Of a stretch of DNA of 64,000 nt, positions 19,387 to 27,479 are shown in pieces. Numbering within the stretch: position 1 is the stretch's first letter; each line of letters starts with the position of its first letter. The translations under genes and the position numbers were made by a program. The stretch comes from an uncultured Hoeflea sp. (lineage in GTDB: Bacteria; Pseudomonadota; Alphaproteobacteria; Rhizobiales; Rhizobiaceae), in contig NZ_CANMVK010000005.1 of NCBI RefSeq assembly GCF_947501405.1, positions 219,734-283,733 of the forward strand, written 5' to 3'. The notes beneath the pieces are model-generated. The model made no database searches. It was not told the origin of the DNA and saw nothing but the letters and a program-made list of their open reading frames with translations.

Positions 19387-20324
19387 CCGAGCCTCTATTC
19401 GACTCCATCGCTCTGATCGGCATCGGGCTTATCGGTTCCTCACTGGCGCGCGTGATCGCGGCGAAGGGGCTGGCCGGTCAGGTCCGGATCGCAACGCGGA
19501 GTACCGAGACACTTGACGCGGCCCGGGCGCTGGAACTTGGTGACAGCTATTTCCGGTCGAATGCGGAAGCGGCTGAAGGTGCGGATCTGGTGATCGTGTC
19601 CGTGCCGGTGGGCGCTTCGGAGGCGGTCGCACGGCAAATCGGCCCGCATCTCAAGCCTGGCGCGATCGTCAGCGATGTCGGTTCGACCAAGGCCTCGGTG
19701 GTGCGGCAGATGGCGCCGCATATTCCCGATCATGCGCATTTCATCGCCGGCCACCCGATCGCCGGCACCGAGCAGAGCGGCCCTGAAGCGGGTTTTGCCG
19801 AACTGTTTGAAAACCGCTGGTGCATTTTGACCCCCGAATCCGGTGCGGATCCGGAGGCAGTGGCGCGGCTGCGGGGATTCTGGCAGGCCTGCGGGTCGAT
19901 GGTCGATGAGATGGATCCCGATCATCACGACCGAGTGCTGGCGATCGTGTCGCACCTGCCACACATTATCGCCTACAATATTGTGGGCACCGCCGATGAC
20001 CTCGAGACGGTGACCAAATCCGAGGTGATCAAATACTCGGCCTCAGGTTTTCGCGATTTCACCCGGCTGGCGGCGTCCGATCCGGTGATGTGGCGGGATG
20101 TCTGCCTGCATAACAAGGACGCGCTTCTTGAGATGCTGTCGCGGTTCTCCGAGGACTTATCCTCGTTGCAGCGGGCGATCCGCTGGGGCGATGGCGACAA
20201 GCTCTATGAGTTGTTCAGCCGGACGCGCGGAATTCGCCGCTCGATCATCCAGGCCGGTCAGGACACCGAAGAGCCGAATTTCGGACGCGATGCGCACAAG
20301 GCGGAAGCTGGCGCGGCGGAATAG
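19383..20324 (+). CDS. tyrC: Prephenate/arogenate (cyclohexadienyl) dehydrogenase
   Basis: This 313-residue protein has an N-terminal NAD(P)-binding Rossmann fold with GIGLIGSS at residues 13-20 and an all-helical C-terminal TyrA domain. The prephenate dehydrogenase signatures [11 protein letters not shown] and [13 protein letters not shown] are present. It makes 4-hydroxyphenylpyruvate or tyrosine. It overlaps hisC (ATGA), and the two genes form a unit for tyrosine synthesis. No fused chorismate mutase is present. Confidence 0.92.
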   Translation: MTEPLFDSIALIGIGLIGSSLARVIAAKGLAGQVRIATRSTETLDAARALELGDSYFRSNAEAAEGADLVIVSVPVGASEAVARQIGPHLKPGAIVSDVGSTKASVVRQMAPHIPDHAHFIAGHPIAGTEQSGPEAGFAELFENRWCILTPESGADPEAVARLRGFWQACGSMVDEMDPDHHDRVLAIVSHLPHIIAYNIVGTADDLETVTKSEVIKYSASGFRDFTRLAASDPVMWRDVCLHNKDALLEMLSRFSEDLSSLQRAIRWGDGDKLYELFSRTRGIRRSIIQAGQDTEEPNFGRDAHKAEAGAAE

Positions 20325-20354
20325 CCGGCTTTTAAGCTGGATGGCCGGCGAGCA

Positions 20355-21365
20355 TTACAGCGGTGCGAGTTGGCCGAGCGGAATCATGCCCATCGAGACC
20401 GCACCATTGCGGATGGTCAGCGGTAAAGTGATGGCGTCATCGCCCGGCACAGTGTCGAGCGCGCCCAGCATTGGCGCAAACCGGCTGATCATCTTGCCGG
20501 CCTCTGCGTCATAGGCGGTCACAACCGAGGCCAGTTGCCCGGCATCGCGCACGGTGAGCTGCAACGCGGCCGAGATCAGGCCATCGGCGGCGACGCTTAC
20601 GGGACCGGCAAGTTCGAGCGAGGAGGCCTCATCCAGTGCGAGTGCGATCTTGTGCAGGCGCACCTCATAGGCCCCCTCGGGCCAGACAAAGGGCGCATCG
20701 AGCAGACCGGGCTGGTTTGAAAGCGTTGTCTCAATAGTCAAGGACTTCGCATCGAACCGACCCAGCAAGTGCCCTGCGATCGCATCGCCATAGGCAGCAA
20801 TGTCCACATCATCGCCGTTCTGGCGGATATGAGCGGTCAAGCGCCCGATGGTCAGATTGATTTGCTCCGACAGGCCGCCGCCCGGTGCAGCATCGGACAT
20901 TTCGAGGCGGAGTTCGTGGCCATCAAGCGATCCTCGCTGCAGGCCGTTCGGGGTGGCGTTGGTGCTCATTTGCAGACCCTGCCAATCGATGCTGCCTGAC
21001 AGGCGCGGCGAGGAGATGATTAGAGGACCATCGAGTTCCGACACGATGTGGCTTGGCCGGTAGAATTGTGCGGCCGAGCGAAACGCCCCGGCATCGGCGC
21101 TGAGCCCGTCGGCTTGATTGCGGTAAGTCAGGCGATCGCAAAACAGGCCAAAGCGGAAAGGATATCCCCGAACGATGGCGTTGGCGCATTCCGCGCGCGC
21201 ATTGTTGCCGGCGATACTGCTCAGCGTTTGCGGGGTGGCTGTCTCAATCCGTGCAGCGATCATGTGCCATGCCACGGTCCAAGCGACAATGGCTGCGACA
21301 ATCGCCACGGCGAGCCAGATGAAACGGCTGGCGCTGGAGCGTGCCGGTGAAGATGTGGTCGGCAT
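20355..21365 (-). CDS. DUF2125 domain-containing protein
   Basis: This 336-residue protein has one N-terminal membrane helix (about residues 15-35, FIWLAVAIVAAIVAWTVAW) followed by a large predicted periplasmic beta-rich domain. Features match the alphaproteobacterial DUF2125 family: GYPFRFGLFCDR and a C-terminal NGAVSMGMIPLGQLAPL. The function is unknown. The ATG at 21365 follows an AGGGAGA site, which decides the start over a longer frame. It is divergent from the ChaC-like gene and converges with tyrC. Confidence 0.85.
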   Translation of the reverse strand: MPTTSSPARSSASRFIWLAVAIVAAIVAWTVAWHMIAARIETATPQTLSSIAGNNARAECANAIVRGYPFRFGLFCDRLTYRNQADGLSADAGAFRSAAQFYRPSHIVSELDGPLIISSPRLSGSIDWQGLQMSTNATPNGLQRGSLDGHELRLEMSDAAPGGGLSEQINLTIGRLTAHIRQNGDDVDIAAYGDAIAGHLLGRFDAKSLTIETTLSNQPGLLDAPFVWPEGAYEVRLHKIALALDEASSLELAGPVSVAADGLISAALQLTVRDAGQLASVVTAYDAEAGKMISRFAPMLGALDTVPGDDAITLPLTIRNGAVSMGMIPLGQLAPL

Positions 21366-21498
21366 TGCGTTCTCCCTGCCTGCCCTGCCATAAGGACGCC
21401 AGCGGAGCGAGGGCAGCGTTGGCGCTGGCGTCGTCCCGAAAGGCGGCCGAGATCCGTAACGGCTTTGCCGTTCACAGCAAAGCGAGCCGTGAGGCAAT

Positions 21499-22089
21499 AT
21501 GGGCGTGGATATGGACGATTTCTGGGTGTTTGGCTATGGCTCGCTGATGTGGCGGCCGGGCTTTGAGCATGAGGAAGTGCGCCCGGCGCGGTTGTTTGGC
21601 TATCACCGTGCCTTGTGCGTGCGCTCTTCCGTTCATCGCGGCACCCCTGAGCGCCCGGGTCTGGTGCTTGGACTGGATCGCGGCGGCTCGTGCCGCGGCA
21701 TGGCTTTCCGGGTGTCAGGCCGCAACCACAAAACCGTGACCGACTATCTTCGCGCCCGCGAACTGGTGACCCGGGTCTATGTCGAAACTTCCCACAGGGT
21801 GCGTCTTGAAGACAGCCGCCCGATCAATGCCATGGCCTATATCGTTGACCGTTCGCACGCCCAGTATGCGGGGGCGATCTCCGTCGCCGAGGCCGTAAAC
21901 AGGGTGCGTGGCGCCGTGGGACAATCGGGCCCCAACGAGGCGTATGTGCTCAATACGGTCGCTCATCTTCAGGCCATGGGAATCCGTGACCATCATCTCG
22001 AAGAGATTGCAGCGGCAATCGACCCGGGGACGACGGGTTCGGGTTCAATCGACCCGGACGCGTTGCCGTCAGGTCGGTTGCGCGCCTGA
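21499..22089 (+). CDS. Gamma-glutamylcyclotransferase (ChaC-like)
   Basis: This 196-residue protein begins with the ChaC fold signature FWVFGYGSLMWRPGF and continues with LFGYHRALCV and GTPERPGLVLGLDRGG, the substrate-pocket region. ChaC-type enzymes degrade glutathione to 5-oxoproline and Cys-Gly. Glyoxalase II, another glutathione enzyme, lies a few genes away, but this may be chance. Its 3' end overlaps the convergent acyltransferase gene by about 20 bases. Confidence 0.88.
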   Translation: MGVDMDDFWVFGYGSLMWRPGFEHEEVRPARLFGYHRALCVRSSVHRGTPERPGLVLGLDRGGSCRGMAFRVSGRNHKTVTDYLRARELVTRVYVETSHRVRLEDSRPINAMAYIVDRSHAQYAGAISVAEAVNRVRGAVGQSGPNEAYVLNTVAHLQAMGIRDHHLEEIAAAIDPGTTGSGSIDPDALPSGRLRA

Positions 22090-22872
22090 GGGCAGGGCTC
22101 CCAATTCGGTCAGGCGGCGGCGGGCATCTTCCCTGAGCGGCAGATGCGGATTGGCTTCAACGGTTTCGATCAACAGCTTGTCGCTGGCGGTTTCCATCAC
22201 CTCGACCAAGGTATCCATGAAGACGTCAGGATCCAGTCCGGGTTGGATCGGTTCGAGGATCTGCACCTTGAAGTGCCCGGGAAAGCGCAGGAATTTGCGC
22301 CGCGGCCAGAACAAGCCGGGATGCATGACCACCGGTACCACCGGGACGTCGAGATCGCGGTAAAGCCGGGCAATGCCGTATTTGTAAGACGGTGGCGCGC
22401 CAGGCGACCGGCGGGTGCCCTCCGGATAGATGATCAATTGCCGGCCGTTGTCCATTTCGCGTTTTGTGCGCTCCATCACCCCGGTCATGACCTTGCCCTT
22501 GGCCCCGCGATCGACCGGGATCATTCGCATCTTGAAGATATATTGGCCGAACAAGGGGATCCAGCGCAGCTCCTGCTTGAGGATGTAGACCGGGTCGTCG
22601 AGCCAGGGGAGAAGCCCATAAGCGTCCCAGAAGGACTGGTGTTTGGGCGCGAAGATATAGCCGCCCTCGGGAATGTTTTCCAAACCCTCGATCTCGAATG
22701 TGGTGCCTACGATCTTTTCCTGAAGCCAGTGGTTGGACCGGACCCAGTTCTTTGGAATTGACCATGCCGCCTTGCGTTCGGCAAGAAAGTAGTAGGGCGT
22801 GAAGATGATCATCTGAACGATCAAACTGATGTAAAACGCGATGTTGAAAAGAATCGAACGAACAATGACCAT
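22069..22872 (-). CDS. plsC: 1-acyl-sn-glycerol-3-phosphate acyltransferase (PlsC-like)
   Basis: This 267-residue protein has an N-terminal membrane helix and the four PlsC blocks: the catalytic HQSFWD (H78 to D83), the substrate region around MIPVDRG, IYPEGTR and the VPVVPVVMHPG segment. It acylates lysophosphatidic acid to phosphatidic acid in phospholipid synthesis. The ATG at 22872 starts the hydrophobic MVIVRSILFN; the extended frame upstream is not membrane-like. It follows the YdcF-like gene on the same strand. Confidence 0.9.
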   Translation of the reverse strand: MVIVRSILFNIAFYISLIVQMIIFTPYYFLAERKAAWSIPKNWVRSNHWLQEKIVGTTFEIEGLENIPEGGYIFAPKHQSFWDAYGLLPWLDDPVYILKQELRWIPLFGQYIFKMRMIPVDRGAKGKVMTGVMERTKREMDNGRQLIIYPEGTRRSPGAPPSYKYGIARLYRDLDVPVVPVVMHPGLFWPRRKFLRFPGHFKVQILEPIQPGLDPDVFMDTLVEVMETASDKLLIETVEANPHLPLREDARRRLTELGALPSGAQPT

Positions 22873-22978
22873 GATGCAATCCGGTTGAACGGTTGAGCCC
22901 GGGACCGGAAATCCGACGAGCCTTTGGCTCCGGGTTACACCATCAATGGGCGATGTAAAACCTGCGGGGAGGGGAAAA

Positions 22979-23722
22979 TCACTCGAGATTGGCAGCCGCC
23001 GGCTGGGGGGCGTCCGTTGCGGCGCGCATTCCGCTGTCGGCCTTGGTGCCGCTCCAGTTGCGCAGCCGGGCCAGCGAGTATTTGGCATATTCGGTGATCA
23101 GGGTGCGCATCGCCATGGGGTCGGTCAGCCAGGCCTCGGTGGTCAGATCCGAATAGGTGACCGGGTGGGCGAGAAAGGTGACGTCCGGACTTGCCTGCGA
23201 GAGCTCCAGCAAGCTGCGCGGCATATGGTAATTGTTGGTCACCACCAGAACGCGGCCATAGCCGTGCTGACGGATCCAGCCTGCGGTTTCATTGGCGTTG
23301 CCGATGGTGTCGAGCGCCTGGTAGCCGATATCGACGCAGCAGGCGAATGTGGCCGATTTCGAGCCGGTGGCGCGACGCAGGGCGGCGCTGGTCGTCGAGG
23401 GATTGACGCCGGAAATCAAAAGCCGCTGGCCGACGCCCTGCTCAAGCAGCTCCAGCGCCTGATCGATGCGCTGGTAACCGCCGGTGAGCGCCACAATGGC
23501 GTCGACCTTGGATGCATCGCCGGACGCCCTGAGATCGGCGATGGTGTCGGTAAAGCGGAAAAACCCGATGATGGCCAGCGTCAGGCCGACAATCAGCGCA
23601 ATCGTGAACAGCCGCAGGCCATGGTGTCCCACCCGCCGCAGACGATGGAACGTGTTCCATCGGGCGGAGGTTGGGGCGGCTTCCGGGTGAGCCGAATCGG
23701 GCCGGGCGGCGTCAGCGCTCAT
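22979..23722 (-). CDS. YdcF-family (DUF218) membrane-anchored protein
   Basis: This 247-residue protein has one N-terminal membrane helix (TIALIVGLTLAIIGFFRF) and a DUF218 domain: VDAIVALTGGYQRIDQALEL, then RLLISGVNPSTT and VLVVTNNYHMPRS. DUF218 proteins are linked to envelope functions (SanA, YdcF, ElyC). The exact role is unknown. The ATG at 23722 is the first in frame that fits the family start. It lies between ftsX and plsC on the same strand. Confidence 0.85.
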   Translation of the reverse strand: MSADAARPDSAHPEAAPTSARWNTFHRLRRVGHHGLRLFTIALIVGLTLAIIGFFRFTDTIADLRASGDASKVDAIVALTGGYQRIDQALELLEQGVGQRLLISGVNPSTTSAALRRATGSKSATFACCVDIGYQALDTIGNANETAGWIRQHGYGRVLVVTNNYHMPRSLLELSQASPDVTFLAHPVTYSDLTTEAWLTDPMAMRTLITEYAKYSLARLRNWSGTKADSGMRAATDAPQPAAANLE

Positions 23723-23785
23723 ATATGATGGATACTCCGAGAATCTGGCCGGGACCAGTCGGATTTGCGGCAAATTTCCGACGGA

Positions 23786-24778
23786 TCAGTCCATTTCCGC
23801 CAAAGATGGATCCGCCCGCTGCCGATCGATCTCCCGGATTGTGCGGATTACCGTCAGCCGGGTGGTCACAGCGGTCATGCCGGCAATAAGAACCACAATG
23901 CCGACGATGCCGAAATATCCGGCGCTGCTCAATGTGAAACGGCCGAAGAGAGCGGTAACCTGATCATTGACCGCGGTCGCCATGGAGTTGGTCTGCCAGA
24001 CCGCAAGCGCCAAGAAGGCCAGGATCGCCAGCCCGCCGCCGGCGGCTGCTCCCTTGAGGCCGATCATCAAAAAGCGCTTCTGGAATTCGGAGGCGATGAA
24101 CCCGGTCTCAGCGCCGACGAAATGCAGAACCTCGACAATGTGGCGGTTGCCGGCCATGGCGCCGCGGGTTGCGAAAATCACCGTGAGCATGGTGGTCGCG
24201 AACATCAGCGCCAGAATGCCGACGCCGACCAGAACGCTGATCCGCGCCATCGAGATCAGGCGGCTGGCCCAGGCGCGATGATCATCGAGGCTTGCAGCCG
24301 GCACGGATTCTGCGAGCGCCTGCCGCATGGCCGTAAAATCGGGCGGAGCGGCCTCGTCGATGGAGACAATGACCAGTCTCGGGACTGGCAGCTCGTCAAT
24401 GTCGATGCCTTCGCCGAGCCAGGGCTCGAGAAGCCTGGCAGTGGAACTGCGATCAACGATCTGCGCGCTCACGGCGCCGGCAAACGACAGTGCGATGGTG
24501 CGAACCTCGACCAGTGCGGCTTCCATGTCGAGGCCATCGGCGGGCTTGATCTGGATGGTGATTTCGCGGGCCACATCGCCCTGCCAGGCTTCGGCCTTTT
24601 CCTGCACCATGGTAACGGCGCCAAGGGTAACTGCGCACAGGAACGACATGATGGCGATCACCACCATCAAGGCGCGGCCCGACACGTTAAGCGGCGGCAC
24701 GATGGGCGCCAGCGGCCGCAAGGTGACCAGGCGCTCCTTGCCGGAGGTCGTGGATGTGGGGCCGGCGGGATCAGTCAT
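23786..24778 (-). CDS. ftsX: Cell division protein FtsX (ABC transporter permease)
   Basis: This 330-residue protein has an N-terminal cytoplasmic part, a first membrane helix (about 37-58), a periplasmic loop domain and three further helices, the FtsX topology. The FtsX family stretch AFVSILVGVG-like region is seen here as ARISVLVGVGILALMFATTM. FtsEX controls peptidoglycan hydrolases at the division site. It overlaps ftsE by eight bases, so the two are coupled. Confidence 0.9.
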   Translation of the reverse strand: MTDPAGPTSTTSGKERLVTLRPLAPIVPPLNVSGRALMVVIAIMSFLCAVTLGAVTMVQEKAEAWQGDVAREITIQIKPADGLDMEAALVEVRTIALSFAGAVSAQIVDRSSTARLLEPWLGEGIDIDELPVPRLVIVSIDEAAPPDFTAMRQALAESVPAASLDDHRAWASRLISMARISVLVGVGILALMFATTMLTVIFATRGAMAGNRHIVEVLHFVGAETGFIASEFQKRFLMIGLKGAAAGGGLAILAFLALAVWQTNSMATAVNDQVTALFGRFTLSSAGYFGIVGIVVLIAGMTAVTTRLTVIRTIREIDRQRADPSLAEMD

Positions 24779-25430
24779 AGATATCGAGCCGCCCCTCCGA
24801 AAGGATCATCCGCCGTGCATTGACCCGGTCCATCAGGCTCAGATCATGGGTGGCGATCACCACGGCGGTGCCCAGGCGATTGAGTTCGATAAATAGATTG
24901 AGCAGCCGCTGCGCCATTGGCGGGTCGACATTGCCCGTCGGCTCATCGGCAAGCAGGATCTCGGGCTGGTCGATCAATGCCCGGGCGATGGCCACCCGCT
25001 GCTTCTCGCCACCCGACAAAACCGGCGGCAACACATTGATACGCTCACCGAGGCCGACCCATTTGAGCAGTTCGATGACGTCGGAACGATAGCTTGACTC
25101 ATCCTTGCCGCGCACCCTGAGCGGTAGCGCAATGTTCTCATAGGTGGTCATGTGGTCGAGGAGCCGGAAATCCTGGAAGACGATGCCAATGCGCCGCCGC
25201 AGCAGCGGCAATTCCTCGCCGGGAATGACGGCAATGTCGCGATCGAACATGCGGATCAAACCCCGGGTCGGTTTGAGCGACATGAACAATAGCCGCATCA
25301 GGGTGGTCTTCCCCGCGCCCGAGGGCCCGGTGAGAAACTGAAACGACTTCTTGGGGATGTCGAAGCTGAGATCGCGCAGGACCTCCGGCCCCATGCCATA
25401 GCGCAAACCGACATTTTCAAAATGGATCAA
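24771..25430 (-). CDS. ftsE: Cell division ATP-binding protein FtsE
   Basis: This 219-residue ABC ATPase has Walker A GPSGAGKTT, Q-loop FQDFRLL, ABC signature LSGGEKQR and Walker B ILLADEPTG followed by the switch histidine in ATHDLSL. The start is taken as TTG at 25430 because an AGGA site lies 8 bases upstream and the product starts IHFENVGLRYG like other FtsE proteins. A GTG at 25463 would add 11 residues. Two CtrA-type sites lie just upstream. Confidence 0.92.
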   Translation of the reverse strand: MIHFENVGLRYGMGPEVLRDLSFDIPKKSFQFLTGPSGAGKTTLMRLLFMSLKPTRGLIRMFDRDIAVIPGEELPLLRRRIGIVFQDFRLLDHMTTYENIALPLRVRGKDESSYRSDVIELLKWVGLGERINVLPPVLSGGEKQRVAIARALIDQPEILLADEPTGNVDPPMAQRLLNLFIELNRLGTAVVIATHDLSLMDRVNARRMILSEGRLDIYD

Positions 25431-25474
25431 CGGTCGTATCCTGTCGCGGAGGGCAATCGGCACACTCGCCCGGC

Positions 25475-25493
25475 ATGGTTAACGCAACGTTAA
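25475..25493 (-). promoter_or_regulatory. CtrA-type binding site upstream of ftsE
   Basis: On the minus strand the sequence TTAACGTTGCGTTAACCAT combines the full CtrA motif TTAA-N7-TTAA (25479-25493) with the rhizobial half-site form TTAACCAT (25475-25482). It lies about 45-60 bp upstream of the ftsE start and on the other side faces the gene at 25616. CtrA is the alphaproteobacterial cell-cycle master regulator. Confidence 0.65.
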
Positions 25494-25538
25494 ATCCGTC
25501 CGAAATCGCGGGCTCGGCGGCGGCTTGTTGGCGAAACG

Positions 25539-25546
25539 TTAACCAT
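25539..25546 (+). promoter_or_regulatory. Second CtrA-type half-site
   Basis: TTAACCAT at 25539-25546 matches the preferred CtrA half-site and sits 60 bp from the full site, in the divergent ftsE/25616 intergenic region. Two such sites in 150 bp are unlikely by chance in GC-rich DNA. Confidence 0.5.
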
Positions 25547-25615
25547 TTCCGTTTACGCATCGGTAACCGATGTTTCAATGCCTTCTGACTGGCAGAGGCG
25601 GAAAAGGGGCTCGCA

Positions 25616-26344
25616 ATGGGCGTTTCAGGCCGCACCACCTATGCGATTGAACCGAAGAACTCCGACTTGTTGATCCCCGATCATCGTGCGGGACGAGGTC
25701 CGGCCCGGTCGCGCGACATCGAGGACGCCAGTTTCGAAATTCTGGGCAGCGCGCGGGATACCGCGTTCACGGCCCATGCGCAGCCCCATACAAGGCCGCA
25801 TTCGCGGCAGGTGTTCAAATCACGGCTGACGCAGGGCGAGCCCGGAGGACCGTTCCCCCGTGATTTCGCAAGCCCCGATCCCGCGCCAATCATTATGCGG
25901 CCGGAACCGGGTGAACGGCTGGGTGTGTTTGGAAGCGGGCCTTCACGGGCATCGAGCGCGGCTACGGGTCTGCCGTCGGCGGGCGCCGCCTTTGCGTTGA
26001 CCGTGTGTGCGATCGCCGCTGCGGCGTTCTGGATGGCGGGCGGTCATTCGCTGGTGATCGCGCCATCCGGCCAGTTGCAGGCGTCAGGCCAGACCCCGGG
26101 CTCCATCGCTCCGGTTCACGAACAGGCGGAAACCGGTCAATCCGTCACTTCCGTTGCGGCAGCCCAATCGGACGATGCGTTGATGACGCCCGACCCGATT
26201 GTCACGGCATCCACGCCCGCGGATACGCCGCTTGCCGCATCTTCTTCATCAGCCTCGTCAGGGTCCTTCGTCGACCTCAAGCCGCGTCCGGCGCGGATCG
26301 AGCGGGCAGGGTCGATCCTGATGATTCGCCCGCAAAGCGAATGA
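25616..26344 (+). CDS. Hypothetical single-pass membrane protein next to ftsE
   Basis: This 242-residue protein has a hydrophilic, probably disordered N-terminal half (about 1-120, rich in Arg, Pro and Gly), one membrane helix (about 121-141, AGAAFALTVCAIAAAAFWMAG), a Ser/Thr/Ala/Pro-rich stretch and a short conserved-looking C-terminus ending LIMIRPQSE-like (SILMIRPQSE). No known domain was recognised. It is divergent from ftsE, shares the CtrA sites, and is upstream of hpt and cpdR, so a cell-envelope or division role is possible but only inferred. Confidence 0.75.
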   Translation: MGVSGRTTYAIEPKNSDLLIPDHRAGRGPARSRDIEDASFEILGSARDTAFTAHAQPHTRPHSRQVFKSRLTQGEPGGPFPRDFASPDPAPIIMRPEPGERLGVFGSGPSRASSAATGLPSAGAAFALTVCAIAAAAFWMAGGHSLVIAPSGQLQASGQTPGSIAPVHEQAETGQSVTSVAAAQSDDALMTPDPIVTASTPADTPLAASSSSASSGSFVDLKPRPARIERAGSILMIRPQSE

Positions 26345-26435
26345 CTGGCACACATCGGGCGGAAATCGGTTTGCAGGGCTGATGGGATCGGCTAGGAGTG
26401 GGCGGCAATTCTGACCGAACCCTCTGGAGATCCGA

Positions 26436-26978
26436 ATGCCGGTTGTGCGCGGAAAACAAATCGAGCCTTTGTTCACACCGGAGGCGATCGCCGAGCGCAA
26501 TCGCGCGATGGCGGCGGAAATCGCCGCCAGTCCGAAAAAGGACCTGCTGGTCATCTCCATCCTCAAGGGCTCGTTCATCTTCGCCGCGGATCTGATCCGG
26601 GCGCTGCATGCTGCGGGGCTGGCGCCGGAAGTCGAATTCATCACCTTGTCGAGCTACGGCAAGGGCACCCAGAGCCAGGGCGTCAAGATCATCAAGGACA
26701 TCGACAGCGATGTGCGGGGCCGGGACGTGCTGCTGATCGATGACATTCTCGAATCTGGCCGTACGCTGCGCTTTGCCCGTGACCTGATGTATGAGCGCGG
26801 CGCCAATCACGTCGACATCGCGGTGCTTTTGGACAAGCGCTCGCGCCGGGAAGGCAGCCTCGATGCCGAATATGTCGGCTTTGAGTGCCCGGACTATTTC
26901 GTGGTCGGCTATGGCATGGACGTAGCCTATGCGTTCCGCGAACTGCCGTTTGTCGGCGTGGTCAAGGGCGACGCCTGA
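26436..26978 (+). CDS. hpt: Hypoxanthine phosphoribosyltransferase
   Basis: This is a 180-residue type I phosphoribosyltransferase. The PRPP-binding motif VLLIDDILESGRT is complete, and the ILKGSFIFAADLIR segment and C-terminal VGYGMDVAYAFRELPFVG (metal/purine loop region) are typical of Hpt. It salvages hypoxanthine and guanine to IMP and GMP. A GGAG site precedes the ATG. It is followed by cpdR with a 123-bp gap. Confidence 0.94.
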   Translation: MPVVRGKQIEPLFTPEAIAERNRAMAAEIAASPKKDLLVISILKGSFIFAADLIRALHAAGLAPEVEFITLSSYGKGTQSQGVKIIKDIDSDVRGRDVLLIDDILESGRTLRFARDLMYERGANHVDIAVLLDKRSRREGSLDAEYVGFECPDYFVVGYGMDVAYAFRELPFVGVVKGDA

Positions 26979-27101
26979 AGGTCAGCACAGCATCTCGACC
27001 GGATTGCGGCATTGAGTTTTCCTGGATTCGATCTCCTTTTGTTCATCTTGCGGCAAGCTTTGGGCCATAGCTTCGCGAGAGAAGAGAAAGGTATCCGAGC
27101 G

Positions 27102-27470
27102 ATGGCGAAAATCCTGATTGCCGAAGACGAAGACAGCCTGAGGCGCTTTGTCGCGCGGGCGCTGGAAATGGATGGTCACCAGACGGTCCAGGCCGCCGAT
27201 GGGGCCGATGCGCTGGATCAGCTCGAAAGCGAGAGTTTCGATCTGCTGCTGTCGGACATCAGAATGCCGGTGATGGACGGCATTGCGTTGGCCGAGCAGA
27301 CCGCGGCGCTCGCACCGTCGATGCCGATTTTGCTGATGACCGGCTACGCCGAACAACGCGAGCGGGCCGAGCCGCTGATGCGCATCATTGTCGATGTGGT
27401 GCCCAAACCCTTTTCCCTGCCGCAGATACGTCAGGCAGTGGCGGACGCGCTTGAACCCAGGGCGGCATGA
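27102..27470 (+). CDS. cpdR: Cell-cycle response regulator CpdR
   Basis: This is a 122-residue stand-alone receiver domain with acidic pocket E9/D10, phosphoacceptor D52 in LLLSDIRMPVMDG, T80 in LLMTGYAEQ and K102 in PKPF. Length and sequence match CpdR, which in its unphosphorylated form directs ClpXP to degrade cell-cycle proteins and thereby affects CtrA and division. The ATG at 27102 begins MAKILIAEDE; the upstream frame is not conserved in character. It converges with the large TIGR02302-type gene. Confidence 0.9.
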   Translation: MAKILIAEDEDSLRRFVARALEMDGHQTVQAADGADALDQLESESFDLLLSDIRMPVMDGIALAEQTAALAPSMPILLMTGYAEQRERAEPLMRIIVDVVPKPFSLPQIRQAVADALEPRAA

Positions 27471-27479
27471 CCGGTCGGG

